From assembly GCA_017538795.1 (NCBI GenBank), contig JAFYIE010000114.1, positions 62,001-126,000 on the forward strand: a stretch of DNA of 64,000 bases. Direction: 5' to 3'. The DNA is from Bacteroidales bacterium (GTDB lineage: Bacteria; Bacteroidota; Bacteroidia; Bacteroidales; F082). This document shows, piece by piece, positions 44,044 to 53,886 of the stretch (the first letter of the stretch is position 1; each line of letters begins with the position of its first letter). The position numbers and the translations under genes were made by a program. The notes beneath the pieces were generated by a model, which searched no databases, was not told where the DNA came from, and saw only the letters and a list, made by a program, of their open reading frames with translations.

Positions 44044-44742
44044 ATGAATCAGAGACAATTTGAGATATTTGCTAAAAACGTGGAGCCGGCAGCCAGGAGA
44101 GACGCGATGATGTGGCGTGTGGCCATCGGGTTGCAGGAGGCAGACGGACTGAAACCGTCTCAATATCTTTTTGACGTGGCGAAACGAAATATCGAATGCG
44201 AAATCAGCATTGACGAGGCGCGCGGGTTGCTTAGAAATTTGGCGACGGAGGCGGATATAGTTACTGCAAACATCAAGAAAATTTTATCAGACAACTCGTT
44301 TTATCTCAATTCAAAAGAGCTTTTTGCGATACATCGTCGTGCTTTTGACAATGTGTTTAAACATGCGGGAAAGCTTCGTGACTTTGACATCGAAGATTTT
44401 ATAAATTATAAGGAGGTGCGAGATGCCGTTGAGAGTGAGCTTGAGAATGAGGACGAGTTTAGTTACGAATACTTGGATGACACAGCGAAAGCGCGGCATT
44501 TGAGCGTTTTTGTATCTAATCTGTGGCTGATTCATCCGTTTTGTGATGTGAATGCGCGAGTGATAGCTGTTTTTGTGATAAAATACCTCCGATCGATGGG
44601 TTTTGATGTGGCATACGATGTGTTTGCCAAGAAATCGAAGTATTTCCGTGACGCTTTAGTGCATGCGGATTACAAAATTCTTGAGAAGTTCTTTATGAAT
44701 CTTTTGTTTGGCAAAAGATACAGTCTGGGAATAAAAAAGTAG
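44044..44742 (+). CDS. Fic family protein with altered core motif
   Basis: 232 residues. The N terminus (about 25-65, AIGLQEADGLKPSQYLFDVAKRNIECEISIDEARGLL) resembles VbhA-type antitoxin helices found at the start of many Bacteroidota Fic proteins. The Fic helix pair is LFAIHRRAFDNVFKHAGKLRD and the core motif H164-P-F-C-D-V-N-A-R172. The canonical motif is HPFx[DE]GNGR, so both glycines are replaced (V169, A171) while H164, F166, D168, N170 and R172 remain. AMPylation may be lost or altered. Tight spacing after the GH20 gene suggests co-transcription, without functional link. Confidence 0.78.
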   Translation: MNQRQFEIFAKNVEPAARRDAMMWRVAIGLQEADGLKPSQYLFDVAKRNIECEISIDEARGLLRNLATEADIVTANIKKILSDNSFYLNSKELFAIHRRAFDNVFKHAGKLRDFDIEDFINYKEVRDAVESELENEDEFSYEYLDDTAKARHLSVFVSNLWLIHPFCDVNARVIAVFVIKYLRSMGFDVAYDVFAKKSKYFRDALVHADYKILEKFFMNLLFGKRYSLGIKK

Positions 44743-44764
44743 AGACGTCATGTGGCGCCTCTAC
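44739..44764. terminator. Terminator hairpin GTAGAG...CTCTAC
   Basis: Arms GTAGAG and CTCTAC around ACGTCATGTGGCGC. On the minus strand a T run follows, so it can end the gap transcript. It includes the Fic stop codon. Hairpins of the GTAGAGACG type are recurring intergenic repeats in several phyla. Confidence 0.7.
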
Positions 44765-44788
44765 AATTGTTTCATCTGAAAGATCAGA

Positions 44789-45796
44789 TTAGTATTTCAT
44801 CATTTCGATAAGGTCGACCATGCGGTTTGAGTAACCCCATTCGTTGTCGTACCACGACATGACTTTCACCATCTTGCCCATCACCATTGTGCTTTGGGCG
44901 TCGAAGATTGATGAATGTGGGTTATGGATGATGTCGACGCTTACGATTTCGTCTTCTGTGTATTCGAGCACGCCTTTCATCGGGCCTTCAGCGGCTTCAC
45001 GCATTGCGGCGTTGATCTGTTCCTTTGTGGCATCTGTCTTGAGTGTGCAGACGAGGTCGACGAGAGAGCCTGTCGGGGTAGGTACGCGCACTGCGATGCC
45101 GTCGAGTTTGCCGTTGAGTTCAGGAATCACGATGCCCACTGCTTTGGCGGCGCCTGTTGTTGTCGGGATCTGCGACATGGCGGCTGAACGGGCACGACGA
45201 AGGTCGCTGTGAGGACCGTCGAGGATGACCTGATCGTTGGTGTAGCTATGGATTGTTGTGATGTAACCCTGTTCGATGCCGAAGCGGTCGTTGAGGACCT
45301 TTGCGACAGGAGCGAGGCAGTTTGTGGTGCAGCTTGCGTTGCTGACGCATTCGATCTCGTCGGTGAGCTCGTTGTTGTTGACGCCGACGACGATAGTCGC
45401 GTCGATTTTATCTTTTGAAGGAGCTGAGAGGATGACTTTCTTGGCGCCGTTCTTGAGGTGGTCGCCGTAGCCGCCTTTAGCGCTTTCCTTTGAGCGGAAG
45501 ATACCTGTTGACTCGACAACTACGTCGGGAGTCTTGCTCCATTTGATGTTGATAGGAGCGCGTTCGGCTGTGACAGGGACGCGTACTCCGTTGACTATCA
45601 ATGCTGATTCGTCGTATTCCACTGTGCCAGGGAATTTACCTTGTGTTGAGTCATATTTCAGAAGATGAGCCAAAACTTTGGTGCTTGTCAAATCGTTTAT
45701 ACCCACAACTTCGAGGTTTGGACGCTCGCAGCAGATGCGGAAGACGTTGCGGCCGATACGACCGAAACCATTGATACCTACTTTAATCTTTTCCAT
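44789..45796 (-). CDS. gap: Glyceraldehyde-3-phosphate dehydrogenase
   Basis: 335 residues. The Rossmann domain ([16 protein letters not shown]) is followed by the catalytic C156 in [49 protein letters not shown] and [15 protein letters not shown]. It converts glyceraldehyde-3-phosphate to 1,3-bisphosphoglycerate in glycolysis, or the reverse. D35 after the NAD fold (GINDL) favours NAD over NADP. The ATG at 45796 matches the family start; a TTG-preceded extension of seven residues does not. Confidence 0.97.
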   Translation of the reverse strand: MEKIKVGINGFGRIGRNVFRICCERPNLEVVGINDLTSTKVLAHLLKYDSTQGKFPGTVEYDESALIVNGVRVPVTAERAPINIKWSKTPDVVVESTGIFRSKESAKGGYGDHLKNGAKKVILSAPSKDKIDATIVVGVNNNELTDEIECVSNASCTTNCLAPVAKVLNDRFGIEQGYITTIHSYTNDQVILDGPHSDLRRARSAAMSQIPTTTGAAKAVGIVIPELNGKLDGIAVRVPTPTGSLVDLVCTLKTDATKEQINAAMREAAEGPMKGVLEYTEDEIVSVDIIHNPHSSIFDAQSTMVMGKMVKVMSWYDNEWGYSNRMVDLIEMMKY

Positions 45797-45837
45797 ATTA
45801 TCTAATTTAAAATTCAATGAATCAAATATTCAATCTG

Positions 45838-45845
45838 CAAAGTTA
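45838..45845 (-). promoter_or_regulatory. -7 box of gap
   Basis: Minus-strand TAACTTTG, 41 nt before the gap start at 45796. Confidence 0.5.
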
Positions 45846-45897
45846 CAAATTTATTAATATGTGCGGCTCTTTGGGTATAATTTTTTTGAAATTTTAT

Positions 45898-46794
45898 TCA
45901 TCGATGAGGCTCTTCGATAGGCTCCACGTGGATGACGATATGGGTGTTGTCGCCGTAGCGTTGTTTCAGTAGGTTTTCTATCTCCGAGGCCTTATCGTGA
46001 GCGTCTTTCAGCGGTATGTCGCCGTTCATGAGGACGTGCATCTCGATGGCGTAGTGGTTGCCGATGCGACGAGTGCAGAGTTCGTGAGGTTCCACGACTT
46101 CGGGCACGGATTTCACTATATCGATGATTTCGTTTTCGGTCTCTTCGGGCAGCGACTGTTCCATGAGGTCGCCGACGCCGTTTTTAAGCAGGTCAAGCGC
46201 TACTTTGACTATGAGCGCGCCAACTACCAACGATGCGATAGGGTCGAGGACGGCCCAACGTTCGCCTCCGATGAGAGCACCACCGATACCGATGGCGGTT
46301 CCTACTGACGACAGGGCGTCGCTGCGATGATGCCATGCATTGGCTTTCAACGCCTGTGAGTCGAGATGTTTCGCCTTGTAGTTGGTGTATTGGAAGACAA
46401 ATTCTTTCAAGACTATTGAGACGAGAGCCGCCCAAAGCGCAAGTTTACCAGGCATCACCAGAGATCCTCCATTACCCCAAAACATTATTTTTTTCACGCC
46501 TTCGGCGAATATGCCTATTGCCACGATGAATAGCACCGCGCCAATCAGGGTGGTGGCGAGAGTCTCGTATTTTCCATGGCCGTAGTCGTGCGATTTGTCT
46601 TTAGGCTTATGGCTTATCTTGACAAAAATCAGCACCACGATGTCGGTGGCGAAGTCGGAAAGCGAATGCACAGCGTCGGCTATCATAGCGGCGCTATGGC
46701 CGAAGATGCCGGCGGCGAATTTAAACGCCACCAGTATCGCGTTGACGAAGCTGCCCCAGAGGGTTACCTTATATATATCTTTCTCGCGGCTCAT
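45898..46794 (-). CDS. Cation diffusion facilitator transporter
   Basis: 298 residues with about six membrane helices and a cytoplasmic C-terminal metal-sensing domain. Metal sites are visible as SAAMIADAVHSLSDFATD in helix 2 and AWHHRSDALSSVGTAIG in helix 5, the H/D-x3-D pairs. The C-terminal domain includes EPHELCTRRIGNHYAIEMHVLM and THIVIHVEPIEEPH. The family exports divalent metals such as Zn, Fe or Mn against protons. An H in helix 5 suggests Zn, but the metal cannot be fixed by reading alone. Transcribed alone. Confidence 0.9.
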   Translation of the reverse strand: MSREKDIYKVTLWGSFVNAILVAFKFAAGIFGHSAAMIADAVHSLSDFATDIVVLIFVKISHKPKDKSHDYGHGKYETLATTLIGAVLFIVAIGIFAEGVKKIMFWGNGGSLVMPGKLALWAALVSIVLKEFVFQYTNYKAKHLDSQALKANAWHHRSDALSSVGTAIGIGGALIGGERWAVLDPIASLVVGALIVKVALDLLKNGVGDLMEQSLPEETENEIIDIVKSVPEVVEPHELCTRRIGNHYAIEMHVLMNGDIPLKDAHDKASEIENLLKQRYGDNTHIVIHVEPIEEPHR

Positions 46795-46825
46795 CAGAAA
46801 TTGCTAAAACGAAATAATTTCGAGG

Positions 46826-46833
46826 CAAAAATA
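46826..46833 (-). promoter_or_regulatory. -7 box of CDF transporter gene
   Basis: Minus-strand TATTTTTG, 31 nt before the start at 46794. Confidence 0.5.
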
Positions 46834-46875
46834 GTAAAAAGTTTTAAGAATGAAGTGAGGAGAGTGAAGATTTTG

Positions 46876-46883
46876 TATTTTTG
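46876..46883 (+). promoter_or_regulatory. -7 box of M28 peptidase gene
   Basis: TATTTTTG ending 21 nt before the start at 46905. Confidence 0.5.
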
Positions 46884-46904
46884 CAAAAATAAAATTTTTA
46901 ATCC

Positions 46905-48167
46905 ATGAAAAAGACTTGCTTTTTATTATCAGTCGCATTTTTGCTGGTGGCGTGCACATCGTCGCCGAAAGGACCGAATTTGAAACATTACAAAGAGATT
47001 GTTAAGGAACTGAGTTCAGAGAAGTATCAGGGCAGGGGCTATGCCCGTGACGGCGCGAACATGGCTGGACAATATCTTGAGCAGGAGTTCAAGAACGTCG
47101 GCGTCGACGAGGTCGTTTGTCAGCCTTTCATCATCGACATCAACACATTCTGCGGAAACATGGAGATGTGGGCCGATGGCAAGAAACTCACTCCAGGCGT
47201 GGATTTTGCTATGAGGGAATATTCACCAGGCGTACACGGAGAGTTCACTTTGTATCATGTTGATACGCTGAACTTCGATGCTGAGAAGATGTATGCCGAT
47301 TTGGCAAAGCCGGAATACGACGAATGCTTGGTGGTGTGCGACTTCTGGTTTATGTATAATCACCCGGAGTTCAAGCCGCTACATAAAAAAGATTCTTCAG
47401 TTGGCGGTTTTATTCAGACTTGGACTTCGCCGATTAAGTTTTACAAGGCTTACGGCAGCCGTGTGATTGGCAAACCTATTGTTTGGATTACGCCAGAGGC
47501 CATCGAAGGAGTGAAAAACGTGAAGTTGGATGTCGACAATGAGTGGTTGCAGGATTATGAGCTTTTCAACGTCATCGCGAAGGTGAACGGCGAGAGACAC
47601 GACAGCTGCTTTGTGTTTACGGCGCATTACGACCACCTCGGAAATCTCGGCAGAGACGTGTATTATCCGGGCGCTAACGACAACGCGTCGGGCACTGCCA
47701 CCATCGTCACTTTGGCTGAATATTATGCCCAAAATAAACCTGAATATGACATGTATTTCATTGCGTTCTCTGGCGAAGACTCAGGTTTGAACGGCTCTTT
47801 GTATTACGTCGACAACCCGACGGTGCCGCTCAATCAGATAAGATATCTGTTTAACATCGACATGATTGGCGACAACAACCTGGTGCAGTACTGTGAGGCA
47901 AGCGACGAGGGTAACCGCGGATACGCTTTGCTCGAGGAAATCAACGGCGAGAAGCACTATTTCGAGGCTCTGAATCGTGGCGAGTTGGCTGCCAATAGCG
48001 ACCACTATCCGTTTGCGGAGCATCACGTGCCGTGTGTCTTGTTCGAGAACGAGAACGGCGACGCTTTCAAGTATTATCACACGATTTACGACACTTATGA
48101 AAACGGTATCTTTGTGACTTACGAGCCGATTTTCAAGCTTATCACTGATTTTGTTGAAAGATATTAA
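46905..48167 (+). CDS. M28 family zinc aminopeptidase, lipoprotein
   Basis: 420 residues; lipobox ends at C17 (LLVAC). M28 co-catalytic zinc site motifs: FTAHYDHLGN, GANDNASGTATIVTLAEYY, FSGEDSGLNGS, FNIDMIGDNN, NSDHYPFAEHHVP. A protease-associated-like segment lies between about residues 100 and 200. It removes N-terminal residues from peptides in the periplasm or at the outer membrane, and complements the M49 enzyme at 6107. Transcribed from its own box; no terminator is evident. Confidence 0.92.
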   Translation: MKKTCFLLSVAFLLVACTSSPKGPNLKHYKEIVKELSSEKYQGRGYARDGANMAGQYLEQEFKNVGVDEVVCQPFIIDINTFCGNMEMWADGKKLTPGVDFAMREYSPGVHGEFTLYHVDTLNFDAEKMYADLAKPEYDECLVVCDFWFMYNHPEFKPLHKKDSSVGGFIQTWTSPIKFYKAYGSRVIGKPIVWITPEAIEGVKNVKLDVDNEWLQDYELFNVIAKVNGERHDSCFVFTAHYDHLGNLGRDVYYPGANDNASGTATIVTLAEYYAQNKPEYDMYFIAFSGEDSGLNGSLYYVDNPTVPLNQIRYLFNIDMIGDNNLVQYCEASDEGNRGYALLEEINGEKHYFEALNRGELAANSDHYPFAEHHVPCVLFENENGDAFKYYHTIYDTYENGIFVTYEPIFKLITDFVERY

Positions 48168-48210
48168 TTGACTATGGATTAAAATATTACGTATGTTCTG
48201 AATGTAAATT

Positions 48211-48240
48211 ATCCGTTAAATCCGTGTAATCCGTGGTTAA
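48211..48240. repeat. Triple ATCCGT repeat
   Basis: Three direct iterations: ATCCGTTAA, ATCCGTGTA, ATCCGTGGTTAA. The words AATCCGTGTAATCCGTGGTT recur between genes in many Bacteroidota. It precedes the DUF3795 gene. Confidence 0.55.
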
Positions 48241-48252
48241 AAATGAAAAGAG

Positions 48253-48582
48253 ATGAATGATTTGATTGCTTTTTGCGGTTTGGGTTGCGCCAAATGCGAC
48301 GCTTATATCGCTACCCAAAACAACGACGATGCTTTGCGTGAAAAAACGGCAAAACTGTGGTCTAAGTTGAATAATGTGCAAATTTTGCCCGAGCAAATCA
48401 ATTGTGACGGTTGTCGAGCCAATGGCAGAAAGACTTTTTTTTGCGACAAGCTTTGCCCAATCCGTCAGTGCGCGCTGCAAAAAGGCGTAGAAACCTGCGG
48501 TGAATGTCCGGAAATGGAAAACTGCTCGAAAATCGCCGTGGTTCATGCGAATAATGAGGAGGCGAAGAAGAATTTGAAATAA
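48253..48582 (+). CDS. DUF3795 cysteine-rich protein
   Basis: 109 residues with 12 cysteines in metal-binding patterns: IAFCGLGCAKCDAYIA at the N terminus, NCDGCRA, FCDKLCPIRQCAL, CGECPEMENCSKI. This is the DUF3795 signature, found mostly in anaerobes and thought to hold an iron-sulfur or zinc site. The function is unknown. It begins a small unit with the zinc-ribbon and lipoprotein genes. Confidence 0.88.
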   Translation: MNDLIAFCGLGCAKCDAYIATQNNDDALREKTAKLWSKLNNVQILPEQINCDGCRANGRKTFFCDKLCPIRQCALQKGVETCGECPEMENCSKIAVVHANNEEAKKNLK

Positions 48583-48589
48583 TAATACT

Positions 48590-48865
48590 ATGGAAAACGA
48601 AATGAGATTTTGTCAGAGCTGCGGGATGCCTCTGAATGATGAGAATCGCGGCACCAATGCCGACGGAAGCAAAAATGAAGATTACTGCATGTACTGCTAT
48701 CAAAATGGCAAGTTCACCAATGACTGCACAATGGGCGAGATGATTGAATTCTGTGCGCAGTTTGTTGACGAGGTGAACAAAAACATGCCGAAACCGATGA
48801 CAAAAGAGGAGTACAAGGACATGATGCGGCAGTACTTCCCGATGCTTAAACGTTGGAAAAAATGA
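48590..48865 (+). CDS. Small zinc-ribbon protein
   Basis: 91 residues. Two CxxC pairs form a ribbon (MRFCQSCGMPL and DYCMYCYQNGKF), followed by a helical segment ending MMRQYFPMLKRWKK. This pattern matches the putative zinc ribbon family found beside DUF3795 and transcription regulators in anaerobes. The exact role is unknown. MENEM at 48590 is the chosen start. It begins 7 nt after DUF3795 and overlaps the next gene by 4 nt. Confidence 0.82.
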   Translation: MENEMRFCQSCGMPLNDENRGTNADGSKNEDYCMYCYQNGKFTNDCTMGEMIEFCAQFVDEVNKNMPKPMTKEEYKDMMRQYFPMLKRWKK

Positions 48866-49377
48866 AACGAATACTTATAGCAATTTTTGCAGCCTGTTTG
48901 ATGGCATCTTGCACTTCACCGAAGGTTGATGGACATTACAATTATCAGCATGGCTGGAATTACGACATTGCTGAAGGTCATGTCGATGTGCACGAGACCG
49001 GTACCATGGATTTTTATCCCGACGGCAGCGCTCTCGACTCGGCAAATCAGGTTTATCGAGTGACTTTTAACGAAGGCGGCACTGTTACTTGGATCTTTAA
49101 TTATGTCAGTCCGGGATGGTGGCGCGTTGAAGGCGACGATTTCTATTCATCGGGTGATGCCGACAGCTTCCGCATGGAACTGCTTGAGGCTAAGGGAGAT
49201 GGCTGCGGTGAAGAGCTAGAACTCGCTGAGCGCATCGTCAAAAAAGTGAGCGGCGGAATCGGTCGCGAGACCAAGTTTAACTTGGCGAAACTGACAAAAG
49301 ACGAGCTTGTTTGGAGCTACACCTACAAAGACGGTCACACCGACACTTGGGAGTTTTATCGTGCTAAAGACAAATAA
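48862..49377 (+). CDS. Small lipoprotein, unknown function
   Basis: 171 residues. The signal ends at C17 (LMASC). The body has alternating hydrophobic strands with aromatic residues (GTMDFYPDGSALDSANQVYRVTF, GTVTWIFNYVSPGWWRVEGDDFY, ELVWSYTYKDGHTDTWEFYR), suggesting a lipocalin-like or other beta-barrel fold. No known motif. The ATG at 48862 overlaps the zinc-ribbon stop as ATGA; a TTG start three codons upstream is less likely. The last 22 nt overlap the convergent NUDIX gene. Confidence 0.72.
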   Translation: MKRILIAIFAACLMASCTSPKVDGHYNYQHGWNYDIAEGHVDVHETGTMDFYPDGSALDSANQVYRVTFNEGGTVTWIFNYVSPGWWRVEGDDFYSSGDADSFRMELLEAKGDGCGEELELAERIVKKVSGGIGRETKFNLAKLTKDELVWSYTYKDGHTDTWEFYRAKDK

Positions 49378-49793
49378 AGTCTTTTTGCGTCCTTAATAAT
49401 CTCTTCGTGATCGAAAGCTAACTTCGGCAAATTTGAAATCGGGAACCACTGTGCCTTTGCGGCATCGTCGCCACCTTTTACGGCTTCAGCCTTGTCAATT
49501 ACTACTAGATATGCCACCGTTACCGTCCTTCCTCGAGGGTCGCGGTCGACTTTTGAATAAGCCCCAATTTGCTTGATTTTAGTGACTTTTAAACCAGTTT
49601 CTTCCTCAAGTTCCCTTATGGCGCATTGCTCGGTGGTCTCGTCCATGTTCATGAAGCCGCCCGGGAACGCCCACTGACCTTTAAACGGCTCATTTCCACG
49701 CTGAATGAGCAGCACCTTTGGCTCTTTTTCTTTGGTGATCACCACGCAGTCGGCAGTGACAGCGGGACGAGGATATTCGTAAATGTACGACAT
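49356..49793 (-). CDS. NUDIX hydrolase
   Basis: 145 residues. Nudix box GGFMNMDETTEQCAIRELEEETGL matches Gx5Ex7REUxEExGU, with the catalytic REL-EE-TG glutamates. The start DCVVITKEKEPKVLLIQRGNEPFKGQWAFPGGFM is of the ADP-ribose/NADH pyrophosphatase-like subgroup, as is the DRDPRGRTVTVAYLVVI loop. It hydrolyses a nucleoside diphosphate linked to another group; the substrate is not certain. Confidence 0.9.
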   Translation of the reverse strand: MSYIYEYPRPAVTADCVVITKEKEPKVLLIQRGNEPFKGQWAFPGGFMNMDETTEQCAIRELEEETGLKVTKIKQIGAYSKVDRDPRGRTVTVAYLVVIDKAEAVKGGDDAAKAQWFPISNLPKLAFDHEEIIKDAKRLYLSLAR

Positions 49794-49798
49794 GATTC

Positions 49799-50884
49799 TT
49801 ATTCAATAACCAGTTTGCTTGTTGCGCCGTTTCCTTTCAAGAAATAAACGCCGCTTTGGATTCCATCTAAATCAATAAATGCGATGCCTGATTCAAGTTG
49901 CTTTTGAATGATAGTGCGTCCTTGAATATCAACAATTTCTATTGTTGCCGGCGATTCTAACTCGATTTTGATTTGTCCTGTCGTTGGATTAGGATAAACA
50001 TTCAGACTTCCGGTGGTTGGGGAGTTGACGCTGTTATGCGAAATTTTTCCTGTGAAAAAGTCGTGGATATAAGTCATATAGTCGATATCGTGTTGATTAG
50101 CATTGCGATACCAGCTGTGAGTGCCTCCGATAACTTTCAGGAAACGAAGCTCTTTGTTGCCGGAATAGACATATTGCACAAATCTCAGTCCGTCGTTATG
50201 CGTGTCGGGCAATGAGTCGATTATCGGCTCGTCGGTGCAGCCGTTGGCGTTTCTCCAGTAGTTGAGTATGGCATCTACGCCAAGTCCGAGGTTGGAACCG
50301 AAATACTGCGAGTAGCCGTTGTCGCCTACGACATTATCGTTGGTGCCGTGGATATGCAGCATCCTCACCGGAGCCACTGCCGTTTGGTTTGCCATGGCGT
50401 GTGTTATCAGTCCGCTGACAGGTGCCGCTGCGTTGATGCGGTCGCCATGTTCGATTGCCATTCGGTGCGACATAAATCCTCCCATCGAGAAGCCGGTGAA
50501 GAACACGCTGTCTTGGTTAATAGGATATTGCACGGCGAGACTGTCGAGGAGAGCCATCAGGAAGCCGGAGTCGTCGATGCTGCTGTTCATGAGCGCGGCG
50601 TTCCACATAGTGCCGTTGCCTTCGTTGACAGCCTGCGGGATGACAATCATCCAGTTGAACTTCTCGGCATACTGCTCGAAATGGTGCTCGATGTTGACAT
50701 GACTGATATTATCTCCCAGACCGTGCAGGAAAAACAACACTGGCAAAGACTCATAGTTTTCTGGCGTTTTTATCATATATTGCCTTTGCATGCCTTGCCA
50801 TTCGATGGTTTGGATCTGCGCAAGGGCGCTTACGCCCAAAAACAATGTTAAAACCGTGATTGATAATAATTTACGTGTTTTCAT
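49799..50884 (-). CDS. Secreted PHB-depolymerase-like esterase with type IX sorting tail
   Basis: 361 residues. Signal peptide about 1-22. The alpha/beta hydrolase domain of the poly(3-hydroxybutyrate)-depolymerase/feruloyl-esterase type shows FFLHGLGDN (oxyanion), VFFTGFSMGGFMSHRMA with the nucleophile serine, and IHGTNDNVV. A His after KVIGGTHSW completes the triad. The last about 75 residues are a type A sorting domain (LNVYPNPTTGQIKIELES, GIQSGVYFLKGNG, SKLVIE) that directs export by the type IX system; porQ at 37724 is in the window. It acts outside the cell, on plant-wall esters or polyesters. Confidence 0.9.
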   Translation of the reverse strand: MKTRKLLSITVLTLFLGVSALAQIQTIEWQGMQRQYMIKTPENYESLPVLFFLHGLGDNISHVNIEHHFEQYAEKFNWMIVIPQAVNEGNGTMWNAALMNSSIDDSGFLMALLDSLAVQYPINQDSVFFTGFSMGGFMSHRMAIEHGDRINAAAPVSGLITHAMANQTAVAPVRMLHIHGTNDNVVGDNGYSQYFGSNLGLGVDAILNYWRNANGCTDEPIIDSLPDTHNDGLRFVQYVYSGNKELRFLKVIGGTHSWYRNANQHDIDYMTYIHDFFTGKISHNSVNSPTTGSLNVYPNPTTGQIKIELESPATIEIVDIQGRTIIQKQLESGIAFIDLDGIQSGVYFLKGNGATSKLVIE

Positions 50885-50904
50885 GATAGGTTAAGTTTTA
50901 TAGG

Positions 50905-53295
<2,391 letters not shown>

Positions 53296-53328
53296 CTAAT
53301 TATTGTTTTTTTGAAAATTAAGAAGTTC

Positions 53329-53871
53329 ATGAATAACAGAATGCATCTTCAGGAAGAGGCCGCCCGCTGCTTGTTGTGCGTCGATGCTCCTTGCGGTAAA
53401 GTCTGCAAGAATGGCGACCTGGCACGTGCCATCCGAGCCATACGATTTGGTAATGAATCTGTTGCGCGACAATGGGTTGAGAATTGCTCCGACGAGGAGT
53501 TTGAGGCGGCGGAGAGAGCCTGCATACATTATGACCGTCCAATCCGCATCTGCGAGATGCTGAAACAGCTGCCCGAAGTAAAGAAGCGTCAGCTGCCCGA
53601 TTTGGCGATAGATTTTTGCGGACTGCATTGCGAGAACCCGTTCTTCCTCGCTTCGTCGGCGATCTGCACCAACTACGAGATGGTGGAGCGAGCCTTCAAC
53701 GCTGGATGGGCTGGCGTGTTCTACAAGACTATCTGCATGCAGGACATCAGCTTCGGTGAGGACCGCCAGCCGCATATCATTGGAACGAAGTGCGTGGGCT
53801 GTCATCTTTGCCGCCTCGTTTGTCCGACAGGAGCCATCGGTGCCGGAAAACGCATAAAGAAGAACCGTTGA
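53329..53871 (+). pseudogene. Internally deleted PreA-like iron-sulfur flavoenzyme gene
   Basis: 180 residues in one frame, but the parts come from a far longer protein. Residues about 1-85 are an N-terminal iron-sulfur helical domain (AARCLLCVDAPCGKVCKN, ACIHYDRPIRICEM). Then the start of a dihydropyrimidine-dehydrogenase/PreA-type barrel (LAIDFCGLHCENPFFLASSAICTNYEMVERAFNAGWAGVFYKTI as a whole) breaks off after CMQDI. It jumps to HIIGTKCVGCHLCRLVCPTGAIGAGKR, the C-terminal ferredoxin-like end. Most of the FMN barrel, roughly 280 residues, is missing without a frameshift. It cannot bind FMN or substrate normally. A real deletion, a rare short family or an assembly error are all possible. Confidence 0.75.
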
Positions 53872-53886
53872 GTAAAAAATAAAATC

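Noticed and set aside
44044..44742. Toxin-antitoxin pair with the Fic gene
   Set aside because: No separate small antitoxin gene adjoins it; the antitoxin-like helices are part of the same protein.
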